From an uncultured Pelagibacteraceae bacterium (GTDB lineage Bacteria > Pseudomonadota > Alphaproteobacteria > Pelagibacterales > Pelagibacteraceae), in NCBI GenBank assembly GCA_902626245.1, contig CACOED010000004.1:1-34666 (forward strand): a stretch of DNA of 34,666 bases, given 5' to 3'. Below are positions 17,534-28,638 of this stretch, piece by piece; positions within the stretch are counted from its first letter, which is position 1, and each line of letters starts with the position of its first letter. The translations under genes and the position numbers were made by a program. A model generated the notes under the pieces. It saw only the letters and a list, made by a program, of their open reading frames with translations. It searched no databases and had not been told where the DNA came from.

Positions 17534-18022
17534 ATGTTAAAACTTAGATTATCTATGGGAGGAACAAAAAAGAGACCTGTATATAAAATTGTAGTAGCGG
17601 ATAGCCGGTTTGCGAGAGATGGAAGATTTATTGAAAAACTTGGTTTTTTCAACCCTTTACTACCAAAAGAAAAAAAAGAAAGAGTAGGACTGGAAGAAGA
17701 AAGAATTAAATATTGGTTAAGTCAAGGAGCTCAACCTACAATAAGAGTAGCAAGAATTCTTGGTGAGAACAAAATGATGGAAATGCCTGCTAAAGGAAAC
17801 AATCCTAAAAAAGCTATACCAAAAAAAGATAGAAAAAAAGAAGGAGAAGAAGCAAAAAGTGAAGTTTCAACAGGAACTCCAAAAGCAGAAGAGAAAAAAG
17901 CAGAAGCTCCAAAAGCAGAAGAGAAAAAAGCAGAAGCTCCAAAAGCAGAAGAGAAAAAAGAAGAAGCTCCAAAAGCAGAAGAGAAAAAAGCAGAAGCTCC
18001 AAAAGCAGAAGAGAAAAAATAA
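17534..18022 (+). CDS. rpsP: 30S ribosomal protein S16 with repetitive Lys/Glu/Ala/Pro C-terminal tail
   Basis: [48 protein letters not shown]. Confidence 0.96.
   Translation: MLKLRLSMGGTKKRPVYKIVVADSRFARDGRFIEKLGFFNPLLPKEKKERVGLEEERIKYWLSQGAQPTIRVARILGENKMMEMPAKGNNPKKAIPKKDRKKEGEEAKSEVSTGTPKAEEKKAEAPKAEEKKAEAPKAEEKKEEAPKAEEKKAEAPKAEEKK
17881..18019 (+). repeat. 30-bp in-frame tandem repeat, 4 full copies plus a partial copy, in rpsP
   Basis: aaaagcagaagagaaaaaagcagaagctcc at 17881, 17911, 17941 (one c-to-a variant) and 17971; partial copy from 18001. Confidence 0.97.
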
Positions 18023-18024
18023 TA

Positions 18025-18711
18025 ATGTTAATTGCTCGAATATTTACACTCTACCCAGAATTTTTTCCAGGACCACTTGGAAAAGGTTTGTATGGTAAAG
18101 CACTAGATAAAAAAATCTGGAAGCTTGAGACAATAAATATTAGAGACTACACTACTGATAAACATAAAACTGTTGATGATACTACTTATGGAGGAGGTTC
18201 TGGAATGTTAATTAAACCAGATGTTCTCGCAAATTCTTTAGATAAAAACTTAAAATCTAAAGAAAGAACAATTTATCTTAGTCCGAAGGGAAAATTATTT
18301 AATCAAAAATTAGCAAAAGATCTTTCAAAGGAGAAAACTGTTAATATTATTTGCGGACATTTTGAAGGTATTGATGAGAGAGTTATAGAAGCGAGGAATA
18401 TAGAAGAATTAAGTATAGGAGACTTTGTGTTGTCGGGAGGAGAAAGTGCTGCATTTGTTATGTTAGATGCAATTATAAGAATACTACCTGGTGTACTTGG
18501 TAACGAAAAATCGATTGAAGATGAGAGCTTTGAGAATGGACTTTTAGAGTATCCCCAGTACACAAAACCTCAAATTTGGGAGAAAAAAACAGTTCCTGAT
18601 GTACTATTATCAGGTGATCATGCTAAAATTAAAGACTGGCGTTTATCTCAATCTGAGGCTATAACACGCGTCCGAAGACCAGATTTGTGGCAAAAATATA
18701 AAAAAAATTAA
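18025..18711 (+). CDS. trmD: tRNA (guanine-N1)-methyltransferase TrmD
   Basis: [53 protein letters not shown] motifs. Confidence 0.97.
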   Translation: MLIARIFTLYPEFFPGPLGKGLYGKALDKKIWKLETINIRDYTTDKHKTVDDTTYGGGSGMLIKPDVLANSLDKNLKSKERTIYLSPKGKLFNQKLAKDLSKEKTVNIICGHFEGIDERVIEARNIEELSIGDFVLSGGESAAFVMLDAIIRILPGVLGNEKSIEDESFENGLLEYPQYTKPQIWEKKTVPDVLLSGDHAKIKDWRLSQSEAITRVRRPDLWQKYKKN

Positions 18712-18727
18712 TTTGATAAATTTAAAC

Positions 18728-19264
18728 ATGAAAACTATTGAAGAAATAAACATTGCATATGTAAAAAAAATTTCTGCTGAAAAAAAACTTCCAGATTTTT
18801 TTCCAGGGGATATCATTAAAGTAGGAGTAAAAATCACCGAAGGAAAAAGAGATAGAATTCAATATTTTGAAGGCGTTTGTATTGCAAAAAAAAATAGAGA
18901 TTTAAATTCTTCCTTTACAGTTAGAAAAATATCTTTTGGTGAAGGAGTTGAAAGAACTTTTGCTTTATATAGTCCAATTGTAGACTCAATAAAAGTTATT
19001 AGATCTGGAAAAGTAAGAAGAGCAAAGCTTTATTATTTAAGAGATAGAACAGGAAAATCAGCTAGAATTACAGAAAAAATTAAAAAGAAAATTGGTATTG
19101 ATGTTGAGTCAAAACCTGAAGAAGTTACAGAGGAGAATTTAGCACCAGTTGTTGAAGAAAAAACAGTAGTTAAAACTAAAACTTCAGAAGATATATTAGA
19201 AGCGCATAAAGCTGAAACTAAAAAAGAAGAAACTAAAAAAGATACTCCTGAAGAGAAAAAATAA
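18728..19264 (+). CDS. rplS: 50S ribosomal protein L19 with charged C-terminal extension
   Basis: [70 protein letters not shown] at 18728 preferred over the upstream TTG at 18713. Confidence 0.95.
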   Translation: MKTIEEINIAYVKKISAEKKLPDFFPGDIIKVGVKITEGKRDRIQYFEGVCIAKKNRDLNSSFTVRKISFGEGVERTFALYSPIVDSIKVIRSGKVRRAKLYYLRDRTGKSARITEKIKKKIGIDVESKPEEVTEENLAPVVEEKTVVKTKTSEDILEAHKAETKKEETKKDTPEEKK

Positions 19265-19275
19265 TTTTTTTCTAA

Positions 19276-20679
19276 ATGCCACATACAATTTATGATAAAA
19301 TTTGGAAAGAACATCTTGTCCATGAGCAAGATGATGGAACTTCATTACTTTTTGTTGATAGACATTTAATTCATGAAGTAACAAGTCCACAAGCATTTGA
19401 GGGTCTAAGAAATTCAAATAGAAAAGTTAGACAACCAAAACTTACTTTAGCTGTAGCAGATCATAATGTTCCAACAACTGACAGAACAAAAGGAATTTCT
19501 GATCAAGAGTCAAAAATTCAAGTTGATACATTAGATTCAAATTGTAAAGAATTTGGAATTCAGATTTTTGGAATGAATGATAAAAGACAAGGAATAGTCC
19601 ATATAATTGGTCCTGAACAAGGTTTTACCCAACCTGGAACAATTATTGTTTGTGGTGACAGTCATACAGCAACTCATGGTGCATTTGGAGCCTTAGCATT
19701 TGGTATAGGGACTTCAGAAGTTGAACATGTATTAGCTACACAAACTTTAGTTCAAAAAAAATCAAAAAATTTTAGAGTAAATGTAACTGGAAATTTGCCT
19801 TTAGGTGTAACTTCTAAAGATGTGATCTTACAAATCATAGGAAAAATTGGAACAGCCGGTGGAACTGGTTATGTAATTGAATATGCGGGTAATTTAATTT
19901 CAAGTCTTAGTGTAGAAAATAGAATGACAATATGTAATATGACTATAGAAGGGGGAGCCAGAGCAGGTTTAATTCAACCTGATCAAAAAGTTTTTGATTA
20001 TTTAAAAAATAAACCAATGTCACCAAAAAAAACAAACTGGGAAAAAGCTTTAGAATATTGGAATAATCTTAAATCTGATGAGGGCGCTCATTTTGATAAA
20101 GAAATAAACTTAGATGGAAAAGATATTAAACCGATGGTTACATGGGGAACTTCTCCACAAGATGTAGTTGCAATTGATGGCAAAGTTCCAAATCCAAAAA
20201 ATGAAACTGATCCAGATAAAAAAAATTCAATTGAAAGATCACTAAAATATATGGGATTAAATTCTGATATTTTGGTTAAAGATATTAAAATTGACAAAGT
20301 ATTTATAGGCAGTTGTACAAATGGAAGAATTGAGGATTTAAGAGAAGCAGCAAAAATATTAAAAGATAAAAAAATTGCAAAACATGTTAGTGCAATGGTT
20401 GTTCCAGGTTCAGGTCTTGTTAAGGAAAAAGCAGAACAAGAAGGTTTAGATAAAATATTTAAAAATTCAGGTTTTGAATGGAGAGAACCTGGATGCTCAA
20501 TGTGTTTAGCAATGAATGCTGATAAATTAAAACCGGGAGAAAGATGTGCTTCAACTTCAAATAGAAATTTTGAAGGAAGACAAGGAAGAGGTGGAAGAAC
20601 ACATTTAGTAAGCCCTGGAATGGCTGCAGCTGCAGCAATTTCTGGAAATTTAGACGATGTAAGAAAGTATCAAAATTAA
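19276..20679 (+). CDS. leuC: 3-isopropylmalate dehydratase large subunit
   Basis: [54 protein letters not shown] Fe-S ligand motifs. Confidence 0.97.
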   Translation: MPHTIYDKIWKEHLVHEQDDGTSLLFVDRHLIHEVTSPQAFEGLRNSNRKVRQPKLTLAVADHNVPTTDRTKGISDQESKIQVDTLDSNCKEFGIQIFGMNDKRQGIVHIIGPEQGFTQPGTIIVCGDSHTATHGAFGALAFGIGTSEVEHVLATQTLVQKKSKNFRVNVTGNLPLGVTSKDVILQIIGKIGTAGGTGYVIEYAGNLISSLSVENRMTICNMTIEGGARAGLIQPDQKVFDYLKNKPMSPKKTNWEKALEYWNNLKSDEGAHFDKEINLDGKDIKPMVTWGTSPQDVVAIDGKVPNPKNETDPDKKNSIERSLKYMGLNSDILVKDIKIDKVFIGSCTNGRIEDLREAAKILKDKKIAKHVSAMVVPGSGLVKEKAEQEGLDKIFKNSGFEWREPGCSMCLAMNADKLKPGERCASTSNRNFEGRQGRGGRTHLVSPGMAAAAAISGNLDDVRKYQN

Positions 20680-21284
20680 TGCAAAAATTTAATAAACTAA
20701 CAAGTATCCCAGCATATCTGCCAATAGTTAATATTGATACAGACATGATAATTCCTAAACAATTTTTGAAGACTATAAAAAGAACTGGTCTAGGAAAAAA
20801 TTTATTTTTTGAAATGAGATATGATGATCAAGGAAATGAAATAAAAGATTTTATACTTAATCAAAAACCATTTAATCAATCTAAAATTTTAATTGCTGGA
20901 AAAAATTTTGGATGTGGTTCTTCCAGAGAACATGCTCCTTGGGCATTACTTGATTTTGGTATTACATGTGTAATTAGTTCAAGTTATGCAGATATTTTTT
21001 ATAATAATTGTTTCAAGAATGGGATACTTCCAATTAAAATTGACGAAGAAAAAATTAAGCAAATATCAGAGTATTCTTTAAGAAAAGAAGAAATTAAAGT
21101 AGACTTAAATGAACAAAAAATTATTTTTGGTAATAATGAAATAAAATTTGATTTAGATCAATTTAAAAAGAAATGCTTAATTGAAGGATTAGATGATATT
21201 GCATTATCACTAGAAAAATCCGAAAAAATTCAATTATTTGAGAAAAAATTAAAAACATCTAAACCTTGGATATTTAATGATTAA
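20679..21284 (+). CDS. leuD: 3-isopropylmalate dehydratase small subunit
   Basis: [33 protein letters not shown]. Confidence 0.97.
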   Translation: MQKFNKLTSIPAYLPIVNIDTDMIIPKQFLKTIKRTGLGKNLFFEMRYDDQGNEIKDFILNQKPFNQSKILIAGKNFGCGSSREHAPWALLDFGITCVISSSYADIFYNNCFKNGILPIKIDEEKIKQISEYSLRKEEIKVDLNEQKIIFGNNEIKFDLDQFKKKCLIEGLDDIALSLEKSEKIQLFEKKLKTSKPWIFND

Positions 21285-22383
21285 AGTTAAAAAAAGAAAA
21301 TTTTTGTTATTACCCGGGGATGGAATTGGACCTGAAGTAGTTGGTGAAGTAAAAAAAATTATTCATTGGTTTAACAAAAATAAATCATTAGATTTTGAAA
21401 TAGATGAAGATTTAGCAGGTGGAGTTTCATATGATAAACATGGAACACCAATAACAGATGAAGTTTTTTATAAAGCTTTAGAGTGTGAAGCTGTAATACT
21501 TGGTGCAGTTGGAGGTCCTAAATGGGAAGATGTGGAGTTTTCAAAAAAACCGGAAAGAGCTTTACTGAAATTAAGAAAAGAGCTTAAACTTTTTGCAAAT
21601 TTAAGACCAGCAATATGTTTTAAACAATTAGTTGATGCCTCAACTCTTAAACCAGAGATTGTATCTGGATTAGACATTATGATTGTTAGAGAACTTACAG
21701 GTGGAATTTATTTTGGCGAACCAAGAGGAATTAAACCAATTGATAATGGTGAAAGAAAAGGAATTAATACTCATATTTATACTTCAAGTGAAATTCAAAG
21801 GGTTGCAAGAGTTGCATTTGATTTAGCTAAAAAAAGAAATAATAAAGTTACGTCATGTGAAAAATCAAATGTAATGGAAGCAGGTTTACTTTGGAGAGAA
21901 GAGGTTCAAGAATTACATCATAAAGAATTTAGTGATGTGGAATTAAATCATATGCTTGCAGATAATTGTGCAATGCAACTATTAAGAAATCCAAAACAGT
22001 TTGATGTTATAGTTACTGATAATTTATTTGGAGATATGTTATCTGATCAAGCATCTATGTTAACTGGTTCTCTTGGATTATTACCATCTGCCTCTTTAGG
22101 ATCAAAAAATAAAGATGGTAAAATAAGAGCAATGTATGAGCCTATTCATGGTTCAGCGCCAGATATAGCTGGAAAAGGTATAGCTAATCCAATTGCAACA
22201 ATATTAAGTTTTGCAATGTCTATGAGATATTCACTTGATTTAGATAAGGAAGCAGATGTTTTAGAAAAAGCGGTTCAAAACGTTCTAGATGATGGACTTC
22301 GAACCAAAGATATTTTATCTAAAGGCATGAAAGAAGTATCAACATCTGAAATGGGTGATGCGATAATTTCAAAATTGCAATAA
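21277..22383 (+). CDS. leuB: 3-isopropylmalate dehydrogenase
   Basis: [73 protein letters not shown]. Confidence 0.97.
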   Translation: MIKVKKRKFLLLPGDGIGPEVVGEVKKIIHWFNKNKSLDFEIDEDLAGGVSYDKHGTPITDEVFYKALECEAVILGAVGGPKWEDVEFSKKPERALLKLRKELKLFANLRPAICFKQLVDASTLKPEIVSGLDIMIVRELTGGIYFGEPRGIKPIDNGERKGINTHIYTSSEIQRVARVAFDLAKKRNNKVTSCEKSNVMEAGLLWREEVQELHHKEFSDVELNHMLADNCAMQLLRNPKQFDVIVTDNLFGDMLSDQASMLTGSLGLLPSASLGSKNKDGKIRAMYEPIHGSAPDIAGKGIANPIATILSFAMSMRYSLDLDKEADVLEKAVQNVLDDGLRTKDILSKGMKEVSTSEMGDAIISKLQ

Positions 22384-22409
22384 TAGATCAATTATTCTAA
22401 ACTTATAAA

Positions 22410-24170
22410 ATGCCAATTTATAATGCTCCAATAGAAGATATGATGTTTCTTTTCGAGAAGTTAAGAAATAACAAAAATTATAATGAAATTGAAAAATATA
22501 AAGAAATTAATTCAGAGTTAGTCAAAAACATACTAGATGAAGCTGCTAAAATTAATCAAAATATAATTTTACCTCTAGCCAAATCTGGAGATGAAAATCC
22601 TGCTATTTTAGAAAATGGAGTTGTAAGAACTCCCCCTGGTTATAAAGAAGCTTACACTAAGTTTATAGAGGATGGGTGGACGTCGCTTTCTTGCGATCCT
22701 AAATATGGCGGACAAGGTATGCCAAAAACTGTTAGTGCCTTTTTTGATGAAATGCTTTCATCTGCAAGTCTATCTTTTAAGTTATACAGTGAATTAAGTA
22801 TAGGTGCATATAATTGTATACATCATCACGCGACAGAAGAGATAAAAAATAAATATTTGCCAAAAATCGTTGAAGGTAAGTGGAGTGGAACTATGTGTTT
22901 AACTGAACCAGTTTGTGGAACAGATTTAGGCCTGCTTAAAACAAAAGCAGAAGAACAATCTGATGGAACTTATAAATTAAATGGACAAAAAATATTTATT
23001 ACCTCAGGAGATCATGATTTAACAGAAAATATAATTCATTTAGTTATAGCAAGAGCGACTGACTCTCCCAAAGGTACTAAAGGAATAAGTTTATTTTTAG
23101 TTCCTAAGTTTAAAGTTAATGACGATGGATCTATTGGTTCTAGAAATGGAATTTCTACAGGGTCAATTGAAAGTAAAATGGGAATTAAAGGTTCTGCTAC
23201 GTGTGTATTAAACTTTGATGATGCGGTTGGTTATATGATTGGACCAAAAAATAAAGGTCTTAATGCAATGTTTACAATGATGAATTTAGAGAGGATTGTT
23301 GTTGGAATACAAGGTTTAGGTATTTCTGAAATTGCATATCAAAATTCAGTCAGTTATGCAAAAGAAAGAAAACAAGGAAAAACTAATAATAGTAAATCTG
23401 TAAATGGGGCTGATCATATTATTGATCACGCTGATATCAAAAAAACTTTACTAAATATGAAATCTATTATTGAAGGGGAAAGAGCGTTATGTTTTTGGTT
23501 ATCTCAGCAAACAGAAGTTAGCCTTAATCATAATGATGAAAAAGTTAGACAGGAGGCAGCAGATTTTGTTTCGCTAATGACACCGGTAGTTAAAACAATG
23601 TTTACAGATTTAGGAATGGAAATAACAAGTGATGCAATGCAAGTTTATGGAGGCTATGGCTATACAAAAGATCAAGGCATAGAACAATTGTATAGAGATA
23701 ATAGAATTACCCCAATTTATGAGGGTACAAATTCTGTCCAGGCTGCGGATTTAGTGTTTAGGAAATTAGTTAATAAAAATGGGGATGTAATTGAAAAATA
23801 TTTAAATATGATTCAAATTGACTGCAATATTAAAGATGAAAAAATCAAACCATTTATTAAAGATTTAAATGTTCACATTGAAATACTCAAAAAATTTACA
23901 TCATGGATCAAAGAAAGATTACAAAATTCAAAAGATGATGCCAGTGCTGCATGTAATGATTATTTGAAAGCGTTGGGATTTATTTCTATTGCCTATGCTT
24001 GGATAAAAGTTTTGGAGGTAAGTTTTAAAGATTATGATAGTAACAAAGGTTTTTATGAAGATAAAATTCAAACTGCAAAATTTTATTTTAAAAGAGTATT
24101 GCCAAGGATGGAAAATCATTTTAAAACTGCTGCTACAGGAAGTGACTACATAATGGATTTTGAATTTTAA
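22410..24170 (+). CDS. dmdC: Acyl-CoA dehydrogenase, probable 3-methylmercaptopropionyl-CoA dehydrogenase DmdC
   Basis: 586 aa long-form acyl-CoA dehydrogenase (LTEPVCGTDLG, KIFITSGDHD, QVYGGYGYTKDQGIEQLYRDNRITPIYEGTNSVQA); adjacent to dmdB and dmdA. Confidence 0.88.
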   Translation: MPIYNAPIEDMMFLFEKLRNNKNYNEIEKYKEINSELVKNILDEAAKINQNIILPLAKSGDENPAILENGVVRTPPGYKEAYTKFIEDGWTSLSCDPKYGGQGMPKTVSAFFDEMLSSASLSFKLYSELSIGAYNCIHHHATEEIKNKYLPKIVEGKWSGTMCLTEPVCGTDLGLLKTKAEEQSDGTYKLNGQKIFITSGDHDLTENIIHLVIARATDSPKGTKGISLFLVPKFKVNDDGSIGSRNGISTGSIESKMGIKGSATCVLNFDDAVGYMIGPKNKGLNAMFTMMNLERIVVGIQGLGISEIAYQNSVSYAKERKQGKTNNSKSVNGADHIIDHADIKKTLLNMKSIIEGERALCFWLSQQTEVSLNHNDEKVRQEAADFVSLMTPVVKTMFTDLGMEITSDAMQVYGGYGYTKDQGIEQLYRDNRITPIYEGTNSVQAADLVFRKLVNKNGDVIEKYLNMIQIDCNIKDEKIKPFIKDLNVHIEILKKFTSWIKERLQNSKDDASAACNDYLKALGFISIAYAWIKVLEVSFKDYDSNKGFYEDKIQTAKFYFKRVLPRMENHFKTAATGSDYIMDFEF

Positions 24171-24174
24171 TAGC

Positions 24175-25797
24175 ATGAATCATTACGAAAAAAATCTCGA
24201 TAAAAATGATGCAAACTTTGTTCCATTAACACCGTTAAGCTTTTTAGAAAGAGCAAAAGATATTTATCCTAATTATGAAGCATTAGTATACGAAGATAGA
24301 AGTTATACTTGGACGAATGTTTATAAAAGATGTATTAAGTTTGCGAGTGCATTAGAAAAAATTGGTATTGGCGAAGGCGACACCGTATCAGTAATGGCAT
24401 TTAACACACCTGAAATTTTCGAAGCACATTATTCAATTCCGATGACAGGAGCAGTTTTAAATACTATTAATAGTAGATTAGATGCAAAAACTGTTGCATA
24501 TATTTTAGAACATAGCGAAGCGAAAGTTTTAATTGTAGATAGACAGCTACATTTGGTTATTGAGAAGGCTTTAAGCCAAATTAAATCTAAACCAATAATT
24601 ATTGATATTCAGGATAATTTTACAGATCAATCTTTATTAAAAAAAATTGGTGATATAGAGTATGAAAATTTTTTAAATTCAGGTGATGATAATTATATTT
24701 GGAAAAGACCAAAAGATGAGTGGCAGGCAATCTCACTAAGTTATACCTCTGGAACAACAGGAAATCCTAAAGGAGTAGTTTATCATCATAGAGGCTCATA
24801 CTTAATGTCTACTGGTAGTGCAGTTGCATGGAATATGCCAAACAGATTAAATTTTCTAACTGTAGTCCCAATGTTTCATTGTAATGGGTGGTGTTATCCT
24901 TGGACAGTTCCAATGTTAAATGGAAAAACAATATGTTTAAGAACTATAGATATAAAAAAAATATTTGAATTAATAGAAAAGTATGAAATTACTCACTTTG
25001 GTGGAGCACCAATTGTTTTAAATATGATAACAGGGTCAGCAGAATCTGATAGAAAAAAATTAAATCATAAAGTTTATGTTTTAACCGCAGGTGCACCTCC
25101 ACCAAGTATAATATTCAAAAAAATGGAAGCCTTGGGATTTGAGGTTATGCACGTTTATGGGCTTACAGAAACTTATGGACATATTTTACAATGCGCATGG
25201 AATGATGAATGGAATTCTTACGATGATGACAAAAAAAATGAGATAAAAGCACGACAAGGAGTAAGGTATCCAAATACAGAAGATACTATGGTTATGGACC
25301 CTGAAACAATGAAACCTGTTCCAATGGATGGAAAAACGATAGGAGAAATCATGATTAGGGGAAATGTAGTAATGAAAGGCTATTTTAAGGACAAAGAAGC
25401 AACAGATAAAGCGATGTCAAATGGATGGTTTCATTCTGGTGATTTGGCAGTTACTAATCCAGATGGTTATATAAAAATAAAAGATAGATCTAAAGATATA
25501 ATAATATCTGGTGGCGAAAATATTTCTTCAATTGAAATTGAAAATACATTAGCTAAACACCCAGGTGTCTCAATCGCAGCAGTAGTTGCAAAACCAGATG
25601 AAAAGTGGGGAGAAGTACCTTGTGCGTTTATTGAAAAAGTTAAAGATAAAAATGTAACTGAAGAAGAATTAATAAATTTTTGTAAAGAAACGTTAGCAGG
25701 TTTTAAAGTACCTAAAAAAATTGAATTTTGTGAACTTCCAAAAACTTCAACAGGTAAAATTCAGAAATTTGAGCTAAGAAAAAAGGCTAAAGAATAA
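24175..25797 (+). CDS. dmdB: AMP-dependent acyl-CoA synthetase, probable 3-methylmercaptopropionate-CoA ligase DmdB
   Basis: SLSYTSGTTGNPKGVVYHHRG, YGLTETYG, GWFHSGDLAV, KDRSKDIIISGGENISS; start moved to ATG 24175. Confidence 0.88.
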   Translation: MNHYEKNLDKNDANFVPLTPLSFLERAKDIYPNYEALVYEDRSYTWTNVYKRCIKFASALEKIGIGEGDTVSVMAFNTPEIFEAHYSIPMTGAVLNTINSRLDAKTVAYILEHSEAKVLIVDRQLHLVIEKALSQIKSKPIIIDIQDNFTDQSLLKKIGDIEYENFLNSGDDNYIWKRPKDEWQAISLSYTSGTTGNPKGVVYHHRGSYLMSTGSAVAWNMPNRLNFLTVVPMFHCNGWCYPWTVPMLNGKTICLRTIDIKKIFELIEKYEITHFGGAPIVLNMITGSAESDRKKLNHKVYVLTAGAPPPSIIFKKMEALGFEVMHVYGLTETYGHILQCAWNDEWNSYDDDKKNEIKARQGVRYPNTEDTMVMDPETMKPVPMDGKTIGEIMIRGNVVMKGYFKDKEATDKAMSNGWFHSGDLAVTNPDGYIKIKDRSKDIIISGGENISSIEIENTLAKHPGVSIAAVVAKPDEKWGEVPCAFIEKVKDKNVTEEELINFCKETLAGFKVPKKIEFCELPKTSTGKIQKFELRKKAKE

Positions 25798-25811
25798 TAA
25801 ATCTATAAAAT

Positions 25812-26921
25812 ATGAAAAATTATTCTATAGCAAGATCTAGAAGACTAAGAAGTACACCGTACACTTCAAGAATTGAAAAACAGGGTGTGACGGCTTATAC
25901 ATCTTATAATCATATGCTTTTGCCAGCAGCATTTGGCTCTTTAGAAGACTCATATCACCATTTAAAAGAAAATGTACAAGTTTGGGATGTAGCTGGTGAA
26001 AGACAAGTAGAAATTTCTGGGAAAGACTCTTCAAAATTAATTCAATTGATGACTTGTAGAGATCTTTCCAAATCAAAAGTAGGAAGATGTTATTATTGTC
26101 CAATTATAGACGATAAAGCAGGTTTAATTAATGATCCAGTAATTCTAAAACTTGGAGAAGAAAGATGGTGGGTTTCAATAGCAGATTCAGATGTAATTTT
26201 ATTCGCAAAAGGATTAGCAATTGGAAATAGATTTGATGTTAAAATATTTGAACCAAATGTTGATATTTTGGCAGTACAAGGACCAAAATCATTTGATCTT
26301 ATGGAAAAAATATTTGGAAAAAAAATTACCGAAACCAAATTTTTTGGTTTTAATTATTTTGAATTTTCTGGAGCAAAACATCTAATTGCTAGGTCAGGCT
26401 GGTCAAAACAAGGAGGGTACGAAATTTATGTTGAAAATACAAAATCTGGTCTAGCTCTTTATGACAAATTATTTGAGGTTGGAAAAGAATTCGATGTTAA
26501 ACCAGGTTGTCCGAATTTAATTGAAAGAATTGAAAGTGGTTTGTTGTCTTATGGAAATGATATGGATAATAATGATAACCCATTTGAGTGTGGTTTAGAT
26601 AAATATGTCAATTTAGATACAGAAATAAATTTTCTTGGAAAAGAAAAACTAAAAAAGATTAAAGAGACAGGTATTAGCAAAAAGTTGATGGGGGTAATAA
26701 TTGATGCAAAAAAAATAAATGTATCAAAATCTATAAATCTTATAGATGACAATAGTTCCAAAATAGGAGAACTTAGATCTGGTGTATACTCTCCATATTT
26801 TAAAAAAGTAATAGGAATTGCGATGATAGATAAGCCTCACTATAGAGTTTCTCAGACATTTAAAATATCAATAAATGATAGCACTTTTGAGGGAAAAGTT
26901 TGCGATTTACCTTTCATTTAG
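25812..26921 (+). CDS. dmdA: Dimethylsulfoniopropionate demethylase DmdA (GcvT-fold)
   Basis: N-terminus [34 protein letters not shown] and GcvT-like body; 369 aa; adjacent dmdB/dmdC. Confidence 0.93.
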   Translation: MKNYSIARSRRLRSTPYTSRIEKQGVTAYTSYNHMLLPAAFGSLEDSYHHLKENVQVWDVAGERQVEISGKDSSKLIQLMTCRDLSKSKVGRCYYCPIIDDKAGLINDPVILKLGEERWWVSIADSDVILFAKGLAIGNRFDVKIFEPNVDILAVQGPKSFDLMEKIFGKKITETKFFGFNYFEFSGAKHLIARSGWSKQGGYEIYVENTKSGLALYDKLFEVGKEFDVKPGCPNLIERIESGLLSYGNDMDNNDNPFECGLDKYVNLDTEINFLGKEKLKKIKETGISKKLMGVIIDAKKINVSKSINLIDDNSSKIGELRSGVYSPYFKKVIGIAMIDKPHYRVSQTFKISINDSTFEGKVCDLPFI

Positions 26922-26936
26922 TATAACTAAATCATC

Positions 26937-27935
26937 ATGAATATAGCAATTGTTGGTGCAACAGGAAATGTTGGAAGAAAAATATTGGAAGTTCTAGAAA
27001 AAAGAAACTTTCCAATAAACGATATATATTTTGTTGCATCTTCTAAAAGTGTAGGATCAAAATTAAAATTTAAAGGTAAAGATATTGAAGTAGAGAATTT
27101 AGAAAATTTTGATTTTTCAAAAGCTAATATAACTTTTTTTTCAGCAGGAGGAAAAATTTCTGAAAAATATGTTCCTGTTGCTGCGCAACAATCAGTTGTT
27201 ATTGATAATTCAAGTTTTTTTAGATTGAATCCCGATGTTCCTTTAATTGTTCCTCAGGTTAATTCAAATCATATAAAAAACATGAAAAAAAATATAATTG
27301 CAAATCCAAATTGTTCTACAGCTCAGCTTGTTATAATTTTAAAACCATTGCACGATTTATTTAAAATCAGAAGAGTAATAATTTCAACATATCAATCTAC
27401 TTCAGGTGCTGGAAAAGCTCCAATGGATGAATTAATAGAACAAACAAAACTTTCATTAGAAAATAAAAAAATAGATTCAAAAAATTTTACTAAACAAATT
27501 GCCTTTAATGCAATTCCACATATTGATACTTTCGCAGATGAAGGTTACACAAAAGAAGAATTAAAAATGGTAAATGAAACAAAAAAAATTTTAGATCAAA
27601 ATATAAAGTTGACTGCAACATGTGTAAGGATTCCAGTACTTATATCTCACGCAGAGTCCATAAATATAGAATTTGAAAAAGAATTTACCCTCACAAAAAT
27701 AACTGAAGCTTTAAACAAAGCAGATGGTTGTGAAGTTATTGATGAAAGAAAAGATGGTGGATATATAACTCCTTTAGAGGCAGCAGGCAAAAATGAAACT
27801 TTCATATCTAGAATAAGAAAAGACAATAGTAATAAAAATGCAGTTAATCTTTGGTGTGTTTCTGATAACTTGCTGAGAGGTGCAGCATTAAATGCAGTTG
27901 AAATAGCGGAAGCATATATTAAATATAAGAAATGA
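26937..27935 (+). CDS. asd: Aspartate-semialdehyde dehydrogenase
   Basis: IVGATGNVGRKILEVLEKRNFP, NPNCSTAQLV, STYQSTSGAGKAPMDEL, CVRIPVLISHAE. Confidence 0.96.
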   Translation: MNIAIVGATGNVGRKILEVLEKRNFPINDIYFVASSKSVGSKLKFKGKDIEVENLENFDFSKANITFFSAGGKISEKYVPVAAQQSVVIDNSSFFRLNPDVPLIVPQVNSNHIKNMKKNIIANPNCSTAQLVIILKPLHDLFKIRRVIISTYQSTSGAGKAPMDELIEQTKLSLENKKIDSKNFTKQIAFNAIPHIDTFADEGYTKEELKMVNETKKILDQNIKLTATCVRIPVLISHAESINIEFEKEFTLTKITEALNKADGCEVIDERKDGGYITPLEAAGKNETFISRIRKDNSNKNAVNLWCVSDNLLRGAALNAVEIAEAYIKYKK

Positions 27936-28312
27936 AAAACAATAATCCTTTATCACCACATATTCAAATTTACAGTTGGCATATATCATCTTTAGTGTCA
28001 ATTTCCCACAGGGTAACAGGAATTATTAATATAATTATTGTAACTCTTATTTGTTTATGGGTAGCATTATTGCTTTTTGGCAATACAAACTACGATCTAA
28101 TTCAAAAGTTTTTTGAAACTTTTTTTGGAAAATTTTTTATAGTTGGTACAGTTTGGTCTTTTTCTTTTCAAGTTTTATCTGAAATTAGACATTTATTTTG
28201 GGATTTAGGATATGGTTTTGAAATAAAAACTTCAAATATATCGGGACTAATGGTTATCTTTGGATCAATTGTGTTAACTATTTTAATTTTAATGAGAAAT
28301 ATAATTTTATGA
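27932..28312 (+). CDS. sdhC: Succinate dehydrogenase cytochrome b556 subunit
   Basis: PLSPHIQIYSWHISSLVSISHRVTGI, RHLFWDLG; 4-bp overlap with asd. Confidence 0.95.
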   Translation: MKNNNPLSPHIQIYSWHISSLVSISHRVTGIINIIIVTLICLWVALLLFGNTNYDLIQKFFETFFGKFFIVGTVWSFSFQVLSEIRHLFWDLGYGFEIKTSNISGLMVIFGSIVLTILILMRNIIL

Positions 28313-28638
28313 TTAGCGCTACTAAAAAATGGATTTTTTTAAAAGTAAGTTCAGTAATATTAGTTCCTTTAATGATGTGGTTTTTAATAAATCTAGTTTC
28401 TGTATACGATAAATCTTATGATGAAGTATTATTATTTTTTACAAGTCAACCAACAAAATTTATTTTTTCATTATTTATAATTTTTGCTTATTTTTATTCC
28501 GCTTTAAGTATTAGTGAGGTTTTTGAAGACTATATTGAGAGTGAAAAATTAAAAAATGTCGCAAATAAATTATTATATTTTTCTGCTATAATAATTCCTA
28601 TTTCAACATTAATTTTACTATTTAAATTGAGTTTATGA
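28309..28638 (+). CDS. sdhD: Succinate dehydrogenase membrane anchor subunit
   Basis: About 109 aa hydrophobic protein between sdhC and sdh[14 protein letters not shown]. Confidence 0.9.
   Translation: MISATKKWIFLKVSSVILVPLMMWFLINLVSVYDKSYDEVLLFFTSQPTKFIFSLFIIFAYFYSALSISEVFEDYIESEKLKNVANKLLYFSAIIIPISTLILLFKLSL

Noticed and set aside
17814-18002. Minus-strand 62 aa Leu-rich ORF
   Set aside because: Antisense reading of the rpsP 30-bp tandem repeat; low complexity, not a gene
17859-18098. Plus-strand 79 aa Lys/Gln-rich ORF
   Set aside because: Out-of-frame reading of the same rpsP repeat running into trmD
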